Assembly (NCBI RefSeq): GCF_000213055.1 | Contig: NZ_CM001165.1 | Location: forward strand, 1,240,001 to 1,304,000 | Reading direction: 5' to 3' | Source of the DNA: Streptomyces sp. Tu6071 | GTDB taxonomy: Bacteria; Actinomycetota; Actinomycetes; Streptomycetales; Streptomycetaceae | Length of the DNA: 64,000 nucleotides | Part shown: piece after piece, positions 10,257 to 19,489 of the stretch | How the letters are laid out: every line of letters starts with the position of its first letter | How positions within the stretch are numbered: position 1 is the stretch's first letter | Program-made: the position numbers and the translations under genes | The notes under the pieces: generated by a model | Told to the model about the DNA's origin: nothing | The model's database searches: none | What the model saw: only the letters and a program-made list of their open reading frames with translations

Positions 10257-11239
10257 GAGGAGCGGCGGCCGACGGCGGGGCCCGTGGGGCCCGCCACGGC
10301 CGGGGCGGCGGGGACGTCGACGGACACCGCCGCGGCGCGCCGGCCGACCGGCAGCGCCCTGTCCCGCCCGGAGACCGGGCCGAACAAGGTACGTGCGACG
10401 TCTTCCAGGGTCCCGAGCAGCGGATTCGGGTCGTCGGCGCGCGTGACGAGCACGATCTCGCAGGGATCGGCGTCGACGACGGGCACCAGGGCGAGGTCCC
10501 GGCGCACGGCGGGGCGCCGGTCACCGGCGGGAAAGAGGGCGACGCAGTGGCCGGTGGCGACGAGTTCGAGCTTGTCCTCGTAGCTGTCGTCGCTCGTCGG
10601 CGGAGGCGGCGCCGGGCGATCGCCGACCGGCTTGGGCGCGCTCCAGACGACCGGGGTACTGGCACACGAGACCAGCTACTCGTCCGACAGAGCCCGCATG
10701 CTGACCGATTCCTCGTTCGCCAGAGGGTGACTCGTCGACGCGACGAGCACCCTCGGCTCCTCGTGGAGCGTGGTCACCCGGAAGCCGTCCACGGGAAACG
10801 CCAAGGGCCGGTAGGCGAAGAGGGCGTCCACCCGGCCCTCGGAGAGAGCGCGCGTGTCCCGCCAGTCGAGGTGCCGGGTGCGGACCTGGCCCTCGGGGTG
10901 CCTGCGGCGCAGTTCCTGCGTGCAGGCGGTGACGACCAGCCCTTCGGCGTGGCCGACGGTGACGGTACGGGGCCGCGCGGCGGCTCTGGCCGCACGAGCG
11001 GCGTGCTCGGCCTCGCCGAGCAGGGTCCGGGCCCGGGGGAGGAACGCCCGCCCCGCGCCGGTGAGGCTGCTGCCCTGCGGCGAACGGTCGAGAAGCCGGA
11101 CACCGACCTGAGCCTCCAGTCGCTGGATCTGGCGGCTCAGCGACGGCTGCGCCAGGTGCAGCGCGGTGGCGGCCCGGCCGAAATTGCCGTACTCCGCCAC
11201 GACCGTGAAATACCGCACGAGCCGCAGATCGAGGTCCAT
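10241..11239 (-). pseudogene. LysR-family regulator interrupted by an in-frame TAG
   Basis: The N-terminal half (residues 1-187) is a normal LysR start: winged HTH with FGRAATALHLAQPSLSRQIQRL and a first effector-domain part with VTVGHAEGLVV. An amber codon (TAG, complement of 10676-10678) then stops translation after ALSDE. The same reading frame continues without any shift as LVSCASTPVVWSAPKPVG, then YEDKLELVATGHCVALFPAG and DPCEIVLVTRADDPNPLL, which is plainly the second half of a LysR effector domain, to a stop at 10241. A single C-to-T change from CAG would explain the stop. Unless read through, the product would have DNA-binding and dimer parts but only half a sensor. It is divergent from an SDR gene, the usual target of such a regulator. 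Confidence 0.88.
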
Positions 11240-11265
11240 CCGGAAAGCGTACGTCGCACACCGTC

Positions 11266-11280
11266 ATGCCTTTGGCGCAT
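11266..11280. promoter_or_regulatory. candidate LysR box ATGC-N7-GCAT
   Basis: The inverted repeat ATGC-N7-GCAT contains the T-N11-A core of LysR-type binding sites and lies 27 bp upstream of the LysR start and 58 bp upstream of the divergent SDR start. A wider ATGCC/GGCAT pair (11266-11270 and 11284-11288) overlaps it. Confidence 0.5.
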
Positions 11281-11337
11281 GGCGGCATACGGAAGAGGTC
11301 TTGGACACGGTCTGCCGGTGGCCGGTTGGCTGGAGGC

Positions 11338-12081
11338 ATGAGCACTTACGACGGCAAGAAGATCGTGATCACTGGCGGAAGCAGCGGTATCGGCCTGGCT
11401 GCCGCCCGCCTGTTCGCGGACGGCGGGGCACACGTACTGATCACCGGCCGCACCCGGTCCACCCTGGACACCGCGCTGGAGCAGTTGGGGCACCGTGCGA
11501 TCGGCGTCCGCAGCGACGCCGCGTCCCTGAAGGACATCAGGGCTCTGGCCGACACGGTGCGGGGGCGGTTCGGCGCGGTGGACGCGCTCTTCGTCAACGC
11601 CGGCATCACCGCGTCCGCGCCGTTCGGCGCGACGACGGAGGAGATGTACGACGCGCTGTTCGACACCAACACCAAGGGCCCGTACTTCACGGTGCAGGCG
11701 CTGGCACCGCTGTTGCGCGAGGGAAGCGGCGTGGTCCTCACCACGTCGGTGGTGAACGTCCTGGGCCTGGACGCGCTCAGTGCCTACTCGGCGAGCAAGG
11801 CCGCCCTGCGGTCGATGACACGCACCCTGGCCCGCGAGCTGCTGCCCCGCAAGGTGCGGGTCAATGCCGTGAGCCCCGGCCCGACCGACACGGGCGTCCT
11901 GGACCGCTCCGTACCCGCCGACGTCGCGGAGACGATGAAGGACGACTACCGGAGCACCATCCCGATGCGGCGGCTGGGGACGAGCGAGGAAGTGGCCGCG
12001 GCGGTGGCGTACTTGGCGTTCGGCGCGACCTTCTCGACGGGAGCGGAGTTCCCCGTCGACGGAGGTGCGTCGCAGCTCTAG
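11338..12081 (+). CDS. short-chain dehydrogenase/reductase
   Basis: The 247-residue protein is a classical SDR. It has the cofactor motif TGGSSGIG near residues 12-19, a basic residue in the next strand (TGRTRST) that suggests NADP(H), the structural NAG motif (VNAGITASAPFG), and the catalytic S-Y-K set (TTSVVNV, then YSASKAALRS). The C-terminus GAEFPVDGGASQL is typical. Substrate unknown. The start at ATG 11338 is fixed by homology, but GGAGG ends only one base before it, which is unusually close. It is divergent from the broken LysR gene, which probably once controlled it. Confidence 0.88.
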   Translation: MSTYDGKKIVITGGSSGIGLAAARLFADGGAHVLITGRTRSTLDTALEQLGHRAIGVRSDAASLKDIRALADTVRGRFGAVDALFVNAGITASAPFGATTEEMYDALFDTNTKGPYFTVQALAPLLREGSGVVLTTSVVNVLGLDALSAYSASKAALRSMTRTLARELLPRKVRVNAVSPGPTDTGVLDRSVPADVAETMKDDYRSTIPMRRLGTSEEVAAAVAYLAFGATFSTGAEFPVDGGASQL

Positions 12082-12100
12082 GGGCGTCCCGTAGATCCCG

Positions 12101-12240
12101 TTGGACCCCTTGGACCCCTTGGACCCGGCCGACCCGGCGGACCCGGCCGACCCGGCCGACCGGGCCGCGACATCCTCACCGAGCCTTCCGGGCACCGGGT
12201 GGACGGGTCCCGGAGGGACGGGTCCCGGAGGGACGGGTCC
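12101..12240. repeat. two short tandem repeat arrays between convergent genes
   Basis: From 12101 to 12163 there are seven 9-bp units, three of TTGGACCCC type and four of GCCGACCCG type. From 12201 to 12240 a 15-bp unit, GGACGGGTCCCGGAG, is repeated 2.7 times. Both lie in the 3'-3' gap between the SDR and SWIM genes and have no spacers. Confidence 0.85.
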
Positions 12241-12247
12241 GTGTCCG

Positions 12248-14467
12248 TCAGACGTACGGCTCCGCCCACCAGTCGGCCTCGTCCTCCTCCTCGTCCCGCT
12301 CGGGCTCCGCGCTCTCCAGCGCCGCCGCCGGGTCCTTCGCCGCCGTGCCGCGCGGCCACCAGTCCTCCGCGCCCGGCTCGGACTCGTACGCGTACCACGT
12401 GCCCTCGCGGTCCATACGGAGCTGACGGGTGCCGTCCGGGCTCGTGAGCCGGTTGTCGTGCGGGCGGTACGGGGGGTGTCCCGCCGCGAGGAGGAGGGAG
12501 CGGGCGCGGTCGAAGGGGCCCGCCGGGGGGTTCCACGCCGGGTCCTCCAGCGCGCGCAGCCCCGCCGCCCCCGCGCCGCGCCAGGCCGCGACGGCCCGGT
12601 GGAGCGCGCCCGGCTCGGCCCCGGCGGCGCGCGCGAGCCGCGTGTAGAGGGCGCGACCGGTGCCGGTGAGGCCCGTCCCCGGGTGCTCGGCGGCGAGGCG
12701 TACCGCGTCCTCCCACACCCCGTGGCCCGCGAGCGGGTCGGCGCCGGTGCGCAGGAGCGCGAGGGCGCGGGCGCCCGCGTCGCTCGCGAGGCGGTCCAGG
12801 GTGAGCGGATCGGGCACGGACGTCCCCGCCGGGTACGCCGGGGGCGGCTCCGTCGCCTCCGGTACGGGCAGAGGCGGCGGGAGCGGTCCGGGCTCGCGCC
12901 CGAACCACTCCGCCGCCTTCACGCCGGGAAGCGCGGTCGCGCCCGCGTCGCCCCGGGCCGCGAGACGCGCGTGCCTACGGCTCAGCTCGGCGGTGAAGGT
13001 CCCGGGGTCGCGCCCGCGCAGCAGGAGCAGCGCCTGCGGCTCCTCGGCGAGCAGCCCGGTGAGACGCAACGCGAGCGCGAGTCCGTGCTTGCACGGGCGT
13101 ACGGGGTCGGGGCAGGCACAGTCGAGCACGGGCTCGCCCGGCCCGGGGAGCAGCCCCTCACCCTCCGCCGCCGCGAGCGCGCCGGGCAGGCCCCCGTCCA
13201 GGAGTACCGCGAGCCGGTCGGCGCGCGCGGCGCAGGCGTCGGTGAGGCGTTCCCAGGCGGGCTCGGGCACGTGGTGCGTGCGCAGGCTCACGCGGTACGG
13301 GCGGGCCCTGCCGCCCCGCACGTAGGCGAGGGCAGTACCGGGGGTGAGCGTGACGGTTCCGACCCTGCCCTCGCGCAGGTACTCCCGCGCCCGCGCGAGC
13401 CGTCCCGGCTCGGCGGCGAGCGCGGCCACGGCCCGCTCCCAGCCCTCCGACCAGGGCGTCCCGGGCGCACCGGCACCGGTCGCGGTGTCCGGACGGTACG
13501 TGCGGCGCGCCCCCGCGGGGGCGGCGGTCGGCGCGGCGGGGCGCGGCGGCCGGGCCGCCGCCTCGACCGGCGCCGAGTCGGGATCCCTGGCCGGTACCGG
13601 GGCGGGCCCGGGGCCGTGCGGGGTGCGAGGGGCGGGCGCGGGCTCGGGGGGCTCCGGTGCGGGCTGCCGGGCGCGGGCGTGGCGGAGGGCGGCGCGGGCG
13701 AGGTCGGCGGGGCGCGTGGCCGCGGCGGGCTCGGGACGGGGGCGCGGAGGTCCCGGTACGACGGCGGGCGCGGGCTCGTCGGTGGCGGCCCGGTCGGCGG
13801 GGACCGCGTCGTCGGGTGCGGGCGCCTCGCCGCTGGACAGACCCTTCTCGCCCCGGGACGTGGGCAGGCCGCCCTCGGACGCGGGCGACTCGTCGTCGGA
13901 CGCGGACGTCTTGCCCTGGGACGCAGGCGTCTCGGCCTCGGACGCGGGCCTCTCGCCCGCGAACGCACGCCTCTCGCCCTCGGTGGCCGGCCCCTCGGTG
14001 CGGGCCGCCGCCGTTCCGTCGCCCCGTACGGCCGCCCCGCGCCTGCTGTCGCGCAGGGCGGCGCGGGCCGCGTCGGCCGGGCGGGGGCGGTCGGCGGAGG
14101 CCGCTGGGGCCTCCGGGGCCGCCTCGTCCCCGTAGCCGCCCGGCTCTCCCACGCGCCGCAGCCCCGCGCGCACGCGGTCGGCCGGGGTGTCGCCCGCTTC
14201 CGCGGCCTCTCTGCGCCGCGCCGCCGCCGCGCTCGCCGCGCGCCGGGCGCGGGCCCGTGCCGCCGGGCCCAGCGGGGCCGGACGCGGCGCCTGCCGGAGG
14301 GCGGCACGAGCAAGCGCGGCGGCGGAGGACTCGGCAGCGGAGGCGGCGTCCTCCTCCGTCCGGCCGACAGCGGCGTCCTCCACCGCCGGCCCGTCGGCGG
14401 CGGAGGCATCGGCGTCCGCCCCCGTCGCGGCGGCCCCGTACTCCTCGTCCTCCCGCTCCCCGTTCAC
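12248..14467 (-). CDS. SWIM zinc-finger protein, partner of the SNF2 helicase
   Basis: The 739-residue protein carries a SWIM zinc finger with ligands Cys450, Cys452, Cys459 and His461 (CACPDPVRPCKH), a fold that binds nucleic acid or protein and is commonly encoded next to bacterial SNF2 ATPases. The C-terminal half is folded and Trp-rich at the end (WYAYE, DWWP, DWWAEPYV). The first 330 residues are low-complexity, with four copies of a short helix motif like ADxARAALR (around residues 51, 96, 131 and 254) and eight heptads of xPASxxE type (residues 159-214). The GTG start overlaps the helicase stop by 4 bp (GTGA), so translation is coupled. DNA repair or genome maintenance is inferred from the pairing; no direct evidence is present. 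Confidence 0.85.
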   Translation of the reverse strand: MNGEREDEEYGAAATGADADASAADGPAVEDAAVGRTEEDAASAAESSAAALARAALRQAPRPAPLGPAARARARRAASAAAARRREAAEAGDTPADRVRAGLRRVGEPGGYGDEAAPEAPAASADRPRPADAARAALRDSRRGAAVRGDGTAAARTEGPATEGERRAFAGERPASEAETPASQGKTSASDDESPASEGGLPTSRGEKGLSSGEAPAPDDAVPADRAATDEPAPAVVPGPPRPRPEPAAATRPADLARAALRHARARQPAPEPPEPAPAPRTPHGPGPAPVPARDPDSAPVEAAARPPRPAAPTAAPAGARRTYRPDTATGAGAPGTPWSEGWERAVAALAAEPGRLARAREYLREGRVGTVTLTPGTALAYVRGGRARPYRVSLRTHHVPEPAWERLTDACAARADRLAVLLDGGLPGALAAAEGEGLLPGPGEPVLDCACPDPVRPCKHGLALALRLTGLLAEEPQALLLLRGRDPGTFTAELSRRHARLAARGDAGATALPGVKAAEWFGREPGPLPPPLPVPEATEPPPAYPAGTSVPDPLTLDRLASDAGARALALLRTGADPLAGHGVWEDAVRLAAEHPGTGLTGTGRALYTRLARAAGAEPGALHRAVAAWRGAGAAGLRALEDPAWNPPAGPFDRARSLLLAAGHPPYRPHDNRLTSPDGTRQLRMDREGTWYAYESEPGAEDWWPRGTAAKDPAAALESAEPERDEEEDEADWWAEPYV

Positions 14468-17282
14468 GCGTCCCTCCGCAGGGAGACGAGCGAGGCGAGG
14501 TCGCGGTCGGTGAGTTCGGTGAAGGCGGGTTCGCCGCCGGTGCCGAGGACGGCGTCGGCGAGGGCCTGCTTACCGGCGACGAGGTCGGCGATGCGGTCCT
14601 CGACGGTGCCCTCGGCGAGGAGCCGGTGGACCTGGACGTGCCGGGTCTGGCCGATGCGGTGGGCGCGGTCCGTGGCCTGGTCCTCGACGGCCGGGTTCCA
14701 CCAGCGGTCGTAGTGCACGACGTGCCCGGCGCGGGTGAGGTTGAGGCCCGTGCCCGCTGCCTTGAGGGAGAGGACGAGGACGGGCAGGGCGCCGCTCTGG
14801 AAGCGGTCCACGAGCTGGTCGCGCGCGTCGACGGGCGTGCCGCCGTGGAGGAGCCCGGCGGGGACGGCCTGCGCGGCGAGGTGCGCGGCGAGGAGCCGCG
14901 CCATGCGCACGTACTGCGTGAAGACGAGGACGGAGCCGTCCTCGGCGAGGATCGTGCCGAGGAGTTCGTCGAGCGCGTCGAGCTTCCCCGAGCGGCCGGG
15001 CAGGCGGGCCGTGTCGGGGTGTTCCTTGAGGTACTGCGCGGGGTGGTTGCAGATCTGCTTGAGCGAGGTGATGAGGCGCAGGACGAGGCCGCGCCTGCTC
15101 ATGCCCTCGGCGGACTCGATCGCGGCGAGGGACTCGCGGACGACGGCCTCGTAGAGCCCGGCCTGCTCGGCGCCGAGAGCGACGGGGTGGTCCGTGACGG
15201 TCTTCGGGGGCAGCTCGGGGAGGATGCCCGGGTCCGTCTTGCGGCGGCGCAGGAGGAACGGCTTGAGAAGGCGGGCGAGGCGCTCGGCGGCCTCCGGGTT
15301 CTCCAGGTGCTCGCCGTTCTCGACGGCGCGGGCGTGCCGGGCGCGGAAGGCGGTGAGGGGGCCGAGGAGGCCGGGCGTGGTCCAGTCGAGGAGGGCCCAC
15401 AGCTCGGAGAGGTTGTTCTCGACGGGGGTGCCCGTGACGGCGACGCGGGCGCGGGCGGGGACGGTGCGCAGGGCGCGCGCGGTCGCCGAGTGCGGGTTCT
15501 TGACCTGCTGGGCCTCGTCGGCGATGACGAGGCCGAAGTCCTGCTCGGCGAGCCGGGGCGCGGAGGAGCGGAGCGTCCCGTACGTCGTGAGGAGGAAGCC
15601 GCCGGACGGGGGCACGGGGTCGCGGCCCGCGCCGTGGAAGCGGCGCACGGGGGTGCCGGGGGCGAAGCGGTGGATCTCGCGCTCCCAGTTGCCGAGGAGG
15701 GAGGCGGGGCACACGACGAGCGTCGCCGCCTTGGGGGTCTCTTGGGCGCGGGTGAGGTGGAGGGCGATGACGGTGACGGTCTTGCCGAGGCCCATGTCGT
15801 CGGCGAGGACGCCGCCGAGACCGAGCGAGGTCATGAGGTCGAGCCAGCCGAGGCCCTGCTTCTGGTAGTCGCGGAGCGTCGCGCGCAGTCCGGGCGGCTC
15901 GGGGGCGGCAGGGACGCCCGCGAGGAGCCGGTCGCGGAGGGCCGCGAGGGCGCCCGTGGGGACGGCCGCGACGGTCTCGCCGTCGATCTCGGCGGTGCCG
16001 GTGAGCGCGAGGGAGAGCGCGTCGAGCGGGTCGAGGAGGCCGAGCTGGCGCTTGCGGGCGCGGCGGGCCAGCTCGGGGTCGATGCGGACCCACTGGTCGC
16101 GCAGGCGCACGACGGCGCGGTGCGATTCCGCGATGCGGTCCATCTCGGCGTCGGTCAGTTCCTCGTCGCCGAGCGCGAGCCGCCACTCGAAGCGGAGCAG
16201 CCCCGAGCTGTCGAGGAGGCCGGTGCCGTTCGCCGCCGAGCCGGGCGCGGAGTGCACGACGGCCGTCGCGGTGAGGTCGCGGGTCAGCTCGCGCGGCCAG
16301 TGCACGGCGACGCCCGCCGCGTCGAGCCGTGTCGCGGCGCGGCCGAGGAGGTCCTCCGTCTCGCTCTCGTCGAGGGCGAGGACGCCGGGCACGTCCAGCT
16401 CGGCGAGGCGTCCGAGCGGGGGCCACACGTGGGCGGCGCGGCGCAGGGCGAGCGCGGCCTCGACCTGTGCGGCGGGCCCGAAGGCGGGGTCGGCCTCGCC
16501 CTGCCACAGGGTGCTCGCGTCGGTCACGAGGGTCGGATCGGCGAGGCTGTGGACCTGGACGAGGACGGTCGAGCCGAGGCTGTGCGCCCCGCCGGGGCCC
16601 GCGTCGAAGACGGTGCGCGCGGAGAGGTCGAGGCGCAGTGAGACGCGCACGCCCGCGCCGGGCGCGACCGCCGCCTCGGCGGCCCAGTCCCTGGCCCCGG
16701 GGAGTGCAGTCGCCTTCGTCGCGGCGAACGGGACGCCGTGCGCGTACGGGGCCGCGGGCGTGCGGGGCAGGGTGTCGGCGACCGCGTCGAGCAGCGCCCG
16801 CACCAGGGCCGCCGGTTCGGGCAGGCGCAGCGGGCCCGTCCCCGGCAGGGGCACCGCGCAGCCCTCGACGGGGAGCGCGGCGGCGAGCGCGCGGGCCTGC
16901 GCGGTCTGGCGGCGTCGAGCGGTCCCGCGCGCCAGGTGTCGAGGTTGCCGGGGGCGAGCGCGGGGCGCAGCCTGCCGCGCGCCACGAGCCGCAGCGCGAG
17001 CCGCACCGCGCCCGCCCAGCACGCGGCGGCCGGGTGCGCGCCCGGCTCGGGGGCGGCGAGGAGCACGGGGAGCGCTTCGGCGAGCGGGAGGCGCAGGGCG
17101 GGGACTTCGACGCGGCGGGGGCGTCCGTCGGCGCGCGGTCGGACGACGGTGAGGGTGTCCCCCGCGCCGGGGATCGGCTCCCCGGCCGGGTCCCACCAGG
17201 CGAAGGCGCCCGCGCGGGGCAGCTCGGCGGGCAGGAAGACCGGGGCGAGGTGGTGGAGGCGGGGCGGGGTGTGCGTGGTCAT
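14464..17282 (-). pseudogene. SNF2/DEAD-type helicase gene with a one-base frameshift
   Basis: Most of this is an SNF2-family ATPase. The helicase_2-like region is followed by motif I DDMGLGKT, motif II DEAQ (IADEAQQVKNP), motif III VTGTPVENN, and C-terminal VLSLKAAGTGLNLT and HRIGQTR. The expected N-terminus (MTTHTPPRLHHLAPVFLP to NLDTWRAGPLDAA) is in a different frame, from an ATG at 17282 with GAGG upstream. The frames must join near 16903-16916, within a GGCGGCG tract, where one base appears to be missing. Upstream of the join the helicase frame reads only low-complexity residues, and downstream the N-terminal frame does too. Either the gene is frameshifted in this strain or the base call is wrong. 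It is coupled to the SWIM gene by a 4-bp overlap. Confidence 0.82.
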
Positions 17283-17570
17283 CGCGGGCGCCTCGCGGCC
17301 GTACGGATTCCCCGGACCGCGGCGGGAGGCCGGGAGGCGGCGCCCGCCCCGGCGTGGCGGACCGGCGAGGACCGAGGGGGCCGGAGGGTGGCGTCGCGGT
17401 GGGCGGGGCACCGGTGCGTACCACTGCCGCGCATGCGGACCACTCCTTCCCGCGCTCGTCCCGCGGCCCTCACCCCGGTGGCGCGGCCGTGTGCGGCCCC
17501 GTCGGCGAGGCCGTGTCCGACTCTACGGGGCGGGGCTGACAATCCGGGCCGTGCGGCGGATCGGCGCTGG

Positions 17571-18152
17571 TCAGGGCGTTGTCGCGGAGACGACGTAGAC
17601 GATCGGGTGCTGGGGGTCCGTGCGGTCGACCGTGATGTCCTGGCTCGGGCGCGGGTCGTCCTGCTTGTGGCGCAGGCCCGTCCAGTGCACCGCCGGGTCG
17701 AAGCTCCAGCGGGTGATGTCGCGGTCGCGCTTCTTGATCGTGACGCCGTCGTCGAGGTCGGCGCGGGTCTTGCCGAGGGTGTGGAGGAACTTCGTCAGTC
17801 CCTTGTGGGTCGTGCGGAACTGGGTGTAGAGGCGGCTGGCCTTCCAGTTGTTCGTCTCGTAGTACGCGACGAACGACGACTTGGGCGGGATGTCGACCTC
17901 GTAGATGCGCCGTTGCACCTTCGAGGGCCAGCCCGCGCTCAGGCCCGTCGCCGAGTACTTGTTCTCCTTGTCGCGCCCGGAGTCGCGGCTCTGCGAGGCG
18001 GAGACGAGGAGGTATCCGGCGGGCACGCCGATGAGCAGCACGATGATGAGGAGCGTCAGGGAGCGGCGGCGGATCATGTGGCCGCGGGGCTCCGCGCGCG
18101 TCGCCCGCAACGGTCCCGGCTGCTGGGGAAGGCTCTGCCGGCCGAGGCTCAC
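17571..18152 (-). CDS. small membrane-anchored protein, unknown function
   Basis: The 193-residue product has a short basic N-terminal tail, one membrane segment (about residues 31-48, LTLLIIVLLIGVPAGYLLVS), and a C-terminal domain of about 140 residues that should face outside the cytoplasm (WPSKVQRRIYEVDIPPKSSF, WSFDPAVHWTGLRHKQDDP). I do not recognise the domain. The GTG at 18152 overlaps the stop of the ROK kinase gene as GTGA, so the two are translationally coupled, which links it loosely to the sugar operon. Confidence 0.75.
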   Translation of the reverse strand: MSLGRQSLPQQPGPLRATRAEPRGHMIRRRSLTLLIIVLLIGVPAGYLLVSASQSRDSGRDKENKYSATGLSAGWPSKVQRRIYEVDIPPKSSFVAYYETNNWKASRLYTQFRTTHKGLTKFLHTLGKTRADLDDGVTIKKRDRDITRWSFDPAVHWTGLRHKQDDPRPSQDITVDRTDPQHPIVYVVSATTP

Positions 18153-19282
18153 GCGCGGTCCTCCCCGTTGGGGACGCCGGATGCCTGTGCGTACCGCTCG
18201 TACCGCTCGACGCGGCGGCGGTTGGCGCGGCGGAAGCGGCGGGCGACGAGCCGGGCGAGGTCGGCCGCCCCGACCATCCCGGCCTCGGGCCCGAGCTGCG
18301 CCTTGGCGATCCTGGCCTGGGGGCGGTAGCCGCGCCCGGTGAGGTGACGGCGGAAGGCGTCCGTGGCCGGGTCGATGAGGAGGTCGTCCGCCGCGCTGAC
18401 GCCGCCGCCGATGACGAAGCAGGACGGGTCGAGCGCGGCGGCGAGGTTCGCGATGCCGACGCCGAGCCACTGCCCGATGTCCTGGAGCAGTTCGACGCAC
18501 ATCGCGTCGCCCGAGCGGGCCAGCTCGGTGATGAGCGGCCCGGTGATGTCGTTGATGTTGCCGCCGACGCGGTCGATGATGCCGTGCGCGACGGGCGAGT
18601 CGGCGGCGGCCAGCTCGCGGGCCTCGCGCACGAGCGCGTTGCCCGAGCTGTACTGCTCCCAGCAGCCCCTGTTCCCGCAGGGGCAGCGGTGGCCGCCGGG
18701 CACGACCTGCATGTGCCCGAACTCGCCCGCGACCCCGAACTGGCCGCGCTTGACCCTGCCGTCCTCCAGGATGGCGCCGCCGATGCCGGTGCCGAGCGTG
18801 ATCATCACGAGGTGGTCCTCGCCGCGCCCCGCGCCGAAGCGCCACTCCGCCCACGCGGCGGCGTTCGCGTCGTTGTCGACCATGACGGGGACCGCGAGGC
18901 GGCCCGAGAGGCGGTCGCGCAGCGGCTCGTTGCGCCAGGCGAGGTGCGGGGCGAACAGGACCCGGTTGCGCTCCGCGTCGACCCAGCCCGCCGCGCCGAT
19001 GCCGACCGCGTGCACGTCGTGCCGGTCGGAGAGGTCGAGGACCAGCTCGACGATCGTGTCCTCGACGACCTTCGGGCTCTTCGACTTGTCGGGCGTCTCG
19101 GTGCGGAGCGTCTCCAGGATGTGGCCGTCCGCGTCCACGACTCCGGCCATGACCTTGGTGCCGCCGATGTCGATGCCGACCGTGGGGACACGCGGGGCGC
19201 TGAGGTGGGAGCGCCGTTCGCGGGTGCCCACGGTGCGCGTACGCAGGACGGTGGCGCGGGCGGCGCCGCGGTACGTGCTCAT
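18149..19282 (-). CDS. ROK-family glucokinase/sugar kinase
   Basis: The 377-residue cytoplasmic kinase phosphorylates a hexose, probably glucose or a related sugar, with ATP. Seen are the phosphate motif VGIDIGGTKV, catalytic Asp in VDNDANAAAWAEW, the second glycine-rich block LGTGIGGAI, and the ROK zinc motif CPCGNRGCWEQY. The N-terminus has no HTH, so it is an enzyme and not a repressor. The ATG at 19282 has AGGGA just upstream. It follows the ABC importer genes after a 207-bp gap with a strong hairpin, so it may be transcribed from both the operon promoter and its own. It likely phosphorylates the imported sugar. Confidence 0.88.
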   Translation of the reverse strand: MSTYRGAARATVLRTRTVGTRERRSHLSAPRVPTVGIDIGGTKVMAGVVDADGHILETLRTETPDKSKSPKVVEDTIVELVLDLSDRHDVHAVGIGAAGWVDAERNRVLFAPHLAWRNEPLRDRLSGRLAVPVMVDNDANAAAWAEWRFGAGRGEDHLVMITLGTGIGGAILEDGRVKRGQFGVAGEFGHMQVVPGGHRCPCGNRGCWEQYSSGNALVREARELAAADSPVAHGIIDRVGGNINDITGPLITELARSGDAMCVELLQDIGQWLGVGIANLAAALDPSCFVIGGGVSAADDLLIDPATDAFRRHLTGRGYRPQARIAKAQLGPEAGMVGAADLARLVARRFRRANRRRVERYERYAQASGVPNGEDRA

Positions 19283-19421
19283 CGGGTCCCTGCTCGGTCG
19301 GGGGCGCGGCACTCGGCCGGGGCGGGCGGGTACCCACCGGGGCCGATTGTGCCATTCCGGGGGGCCGGGTGGGGTCCCGGCGTGGGTACGGCCGGGACCG
19401 GGCCCCCGCTGTGCCCGCCCT

Positions 19422-19442
19422 CCCCGGGCCTTCGGCCCGGGG
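19422..19442 (-). terminator. perfect 9-bp hairpin between ABC operon and sugar kinase
   Basis: CCCCGGGCC-TTC-GGCCCGGGG forms a perfect 9-bp stem with a 3-base loop, 48 bp past the ATPase stop on the minus strand. It could be a terminator, a partial terminator or an mRNA-stabilising 3' structure that lowers expression of the kinase relative to the transporter. Confidence 0.6.
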
Positions 19443-19489
19443 TCCCCGGCGCGGTGGGACGCGTGCCCGGAGCGGAGGGGCGGGAACGC

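Noticed and set aside
12101..16641. Very long plus-strand frames opposite the SWIM and SNF2 genes
   Set aside because: They are low-complexity and antisense to real domains.
12248..17282. SWIM/SNF2 pair as a phage-defence island
   Set aside because: The pair is widespread in streptomycetes as far as I know, and no nuclease, methylase or other defence gene is next to it.
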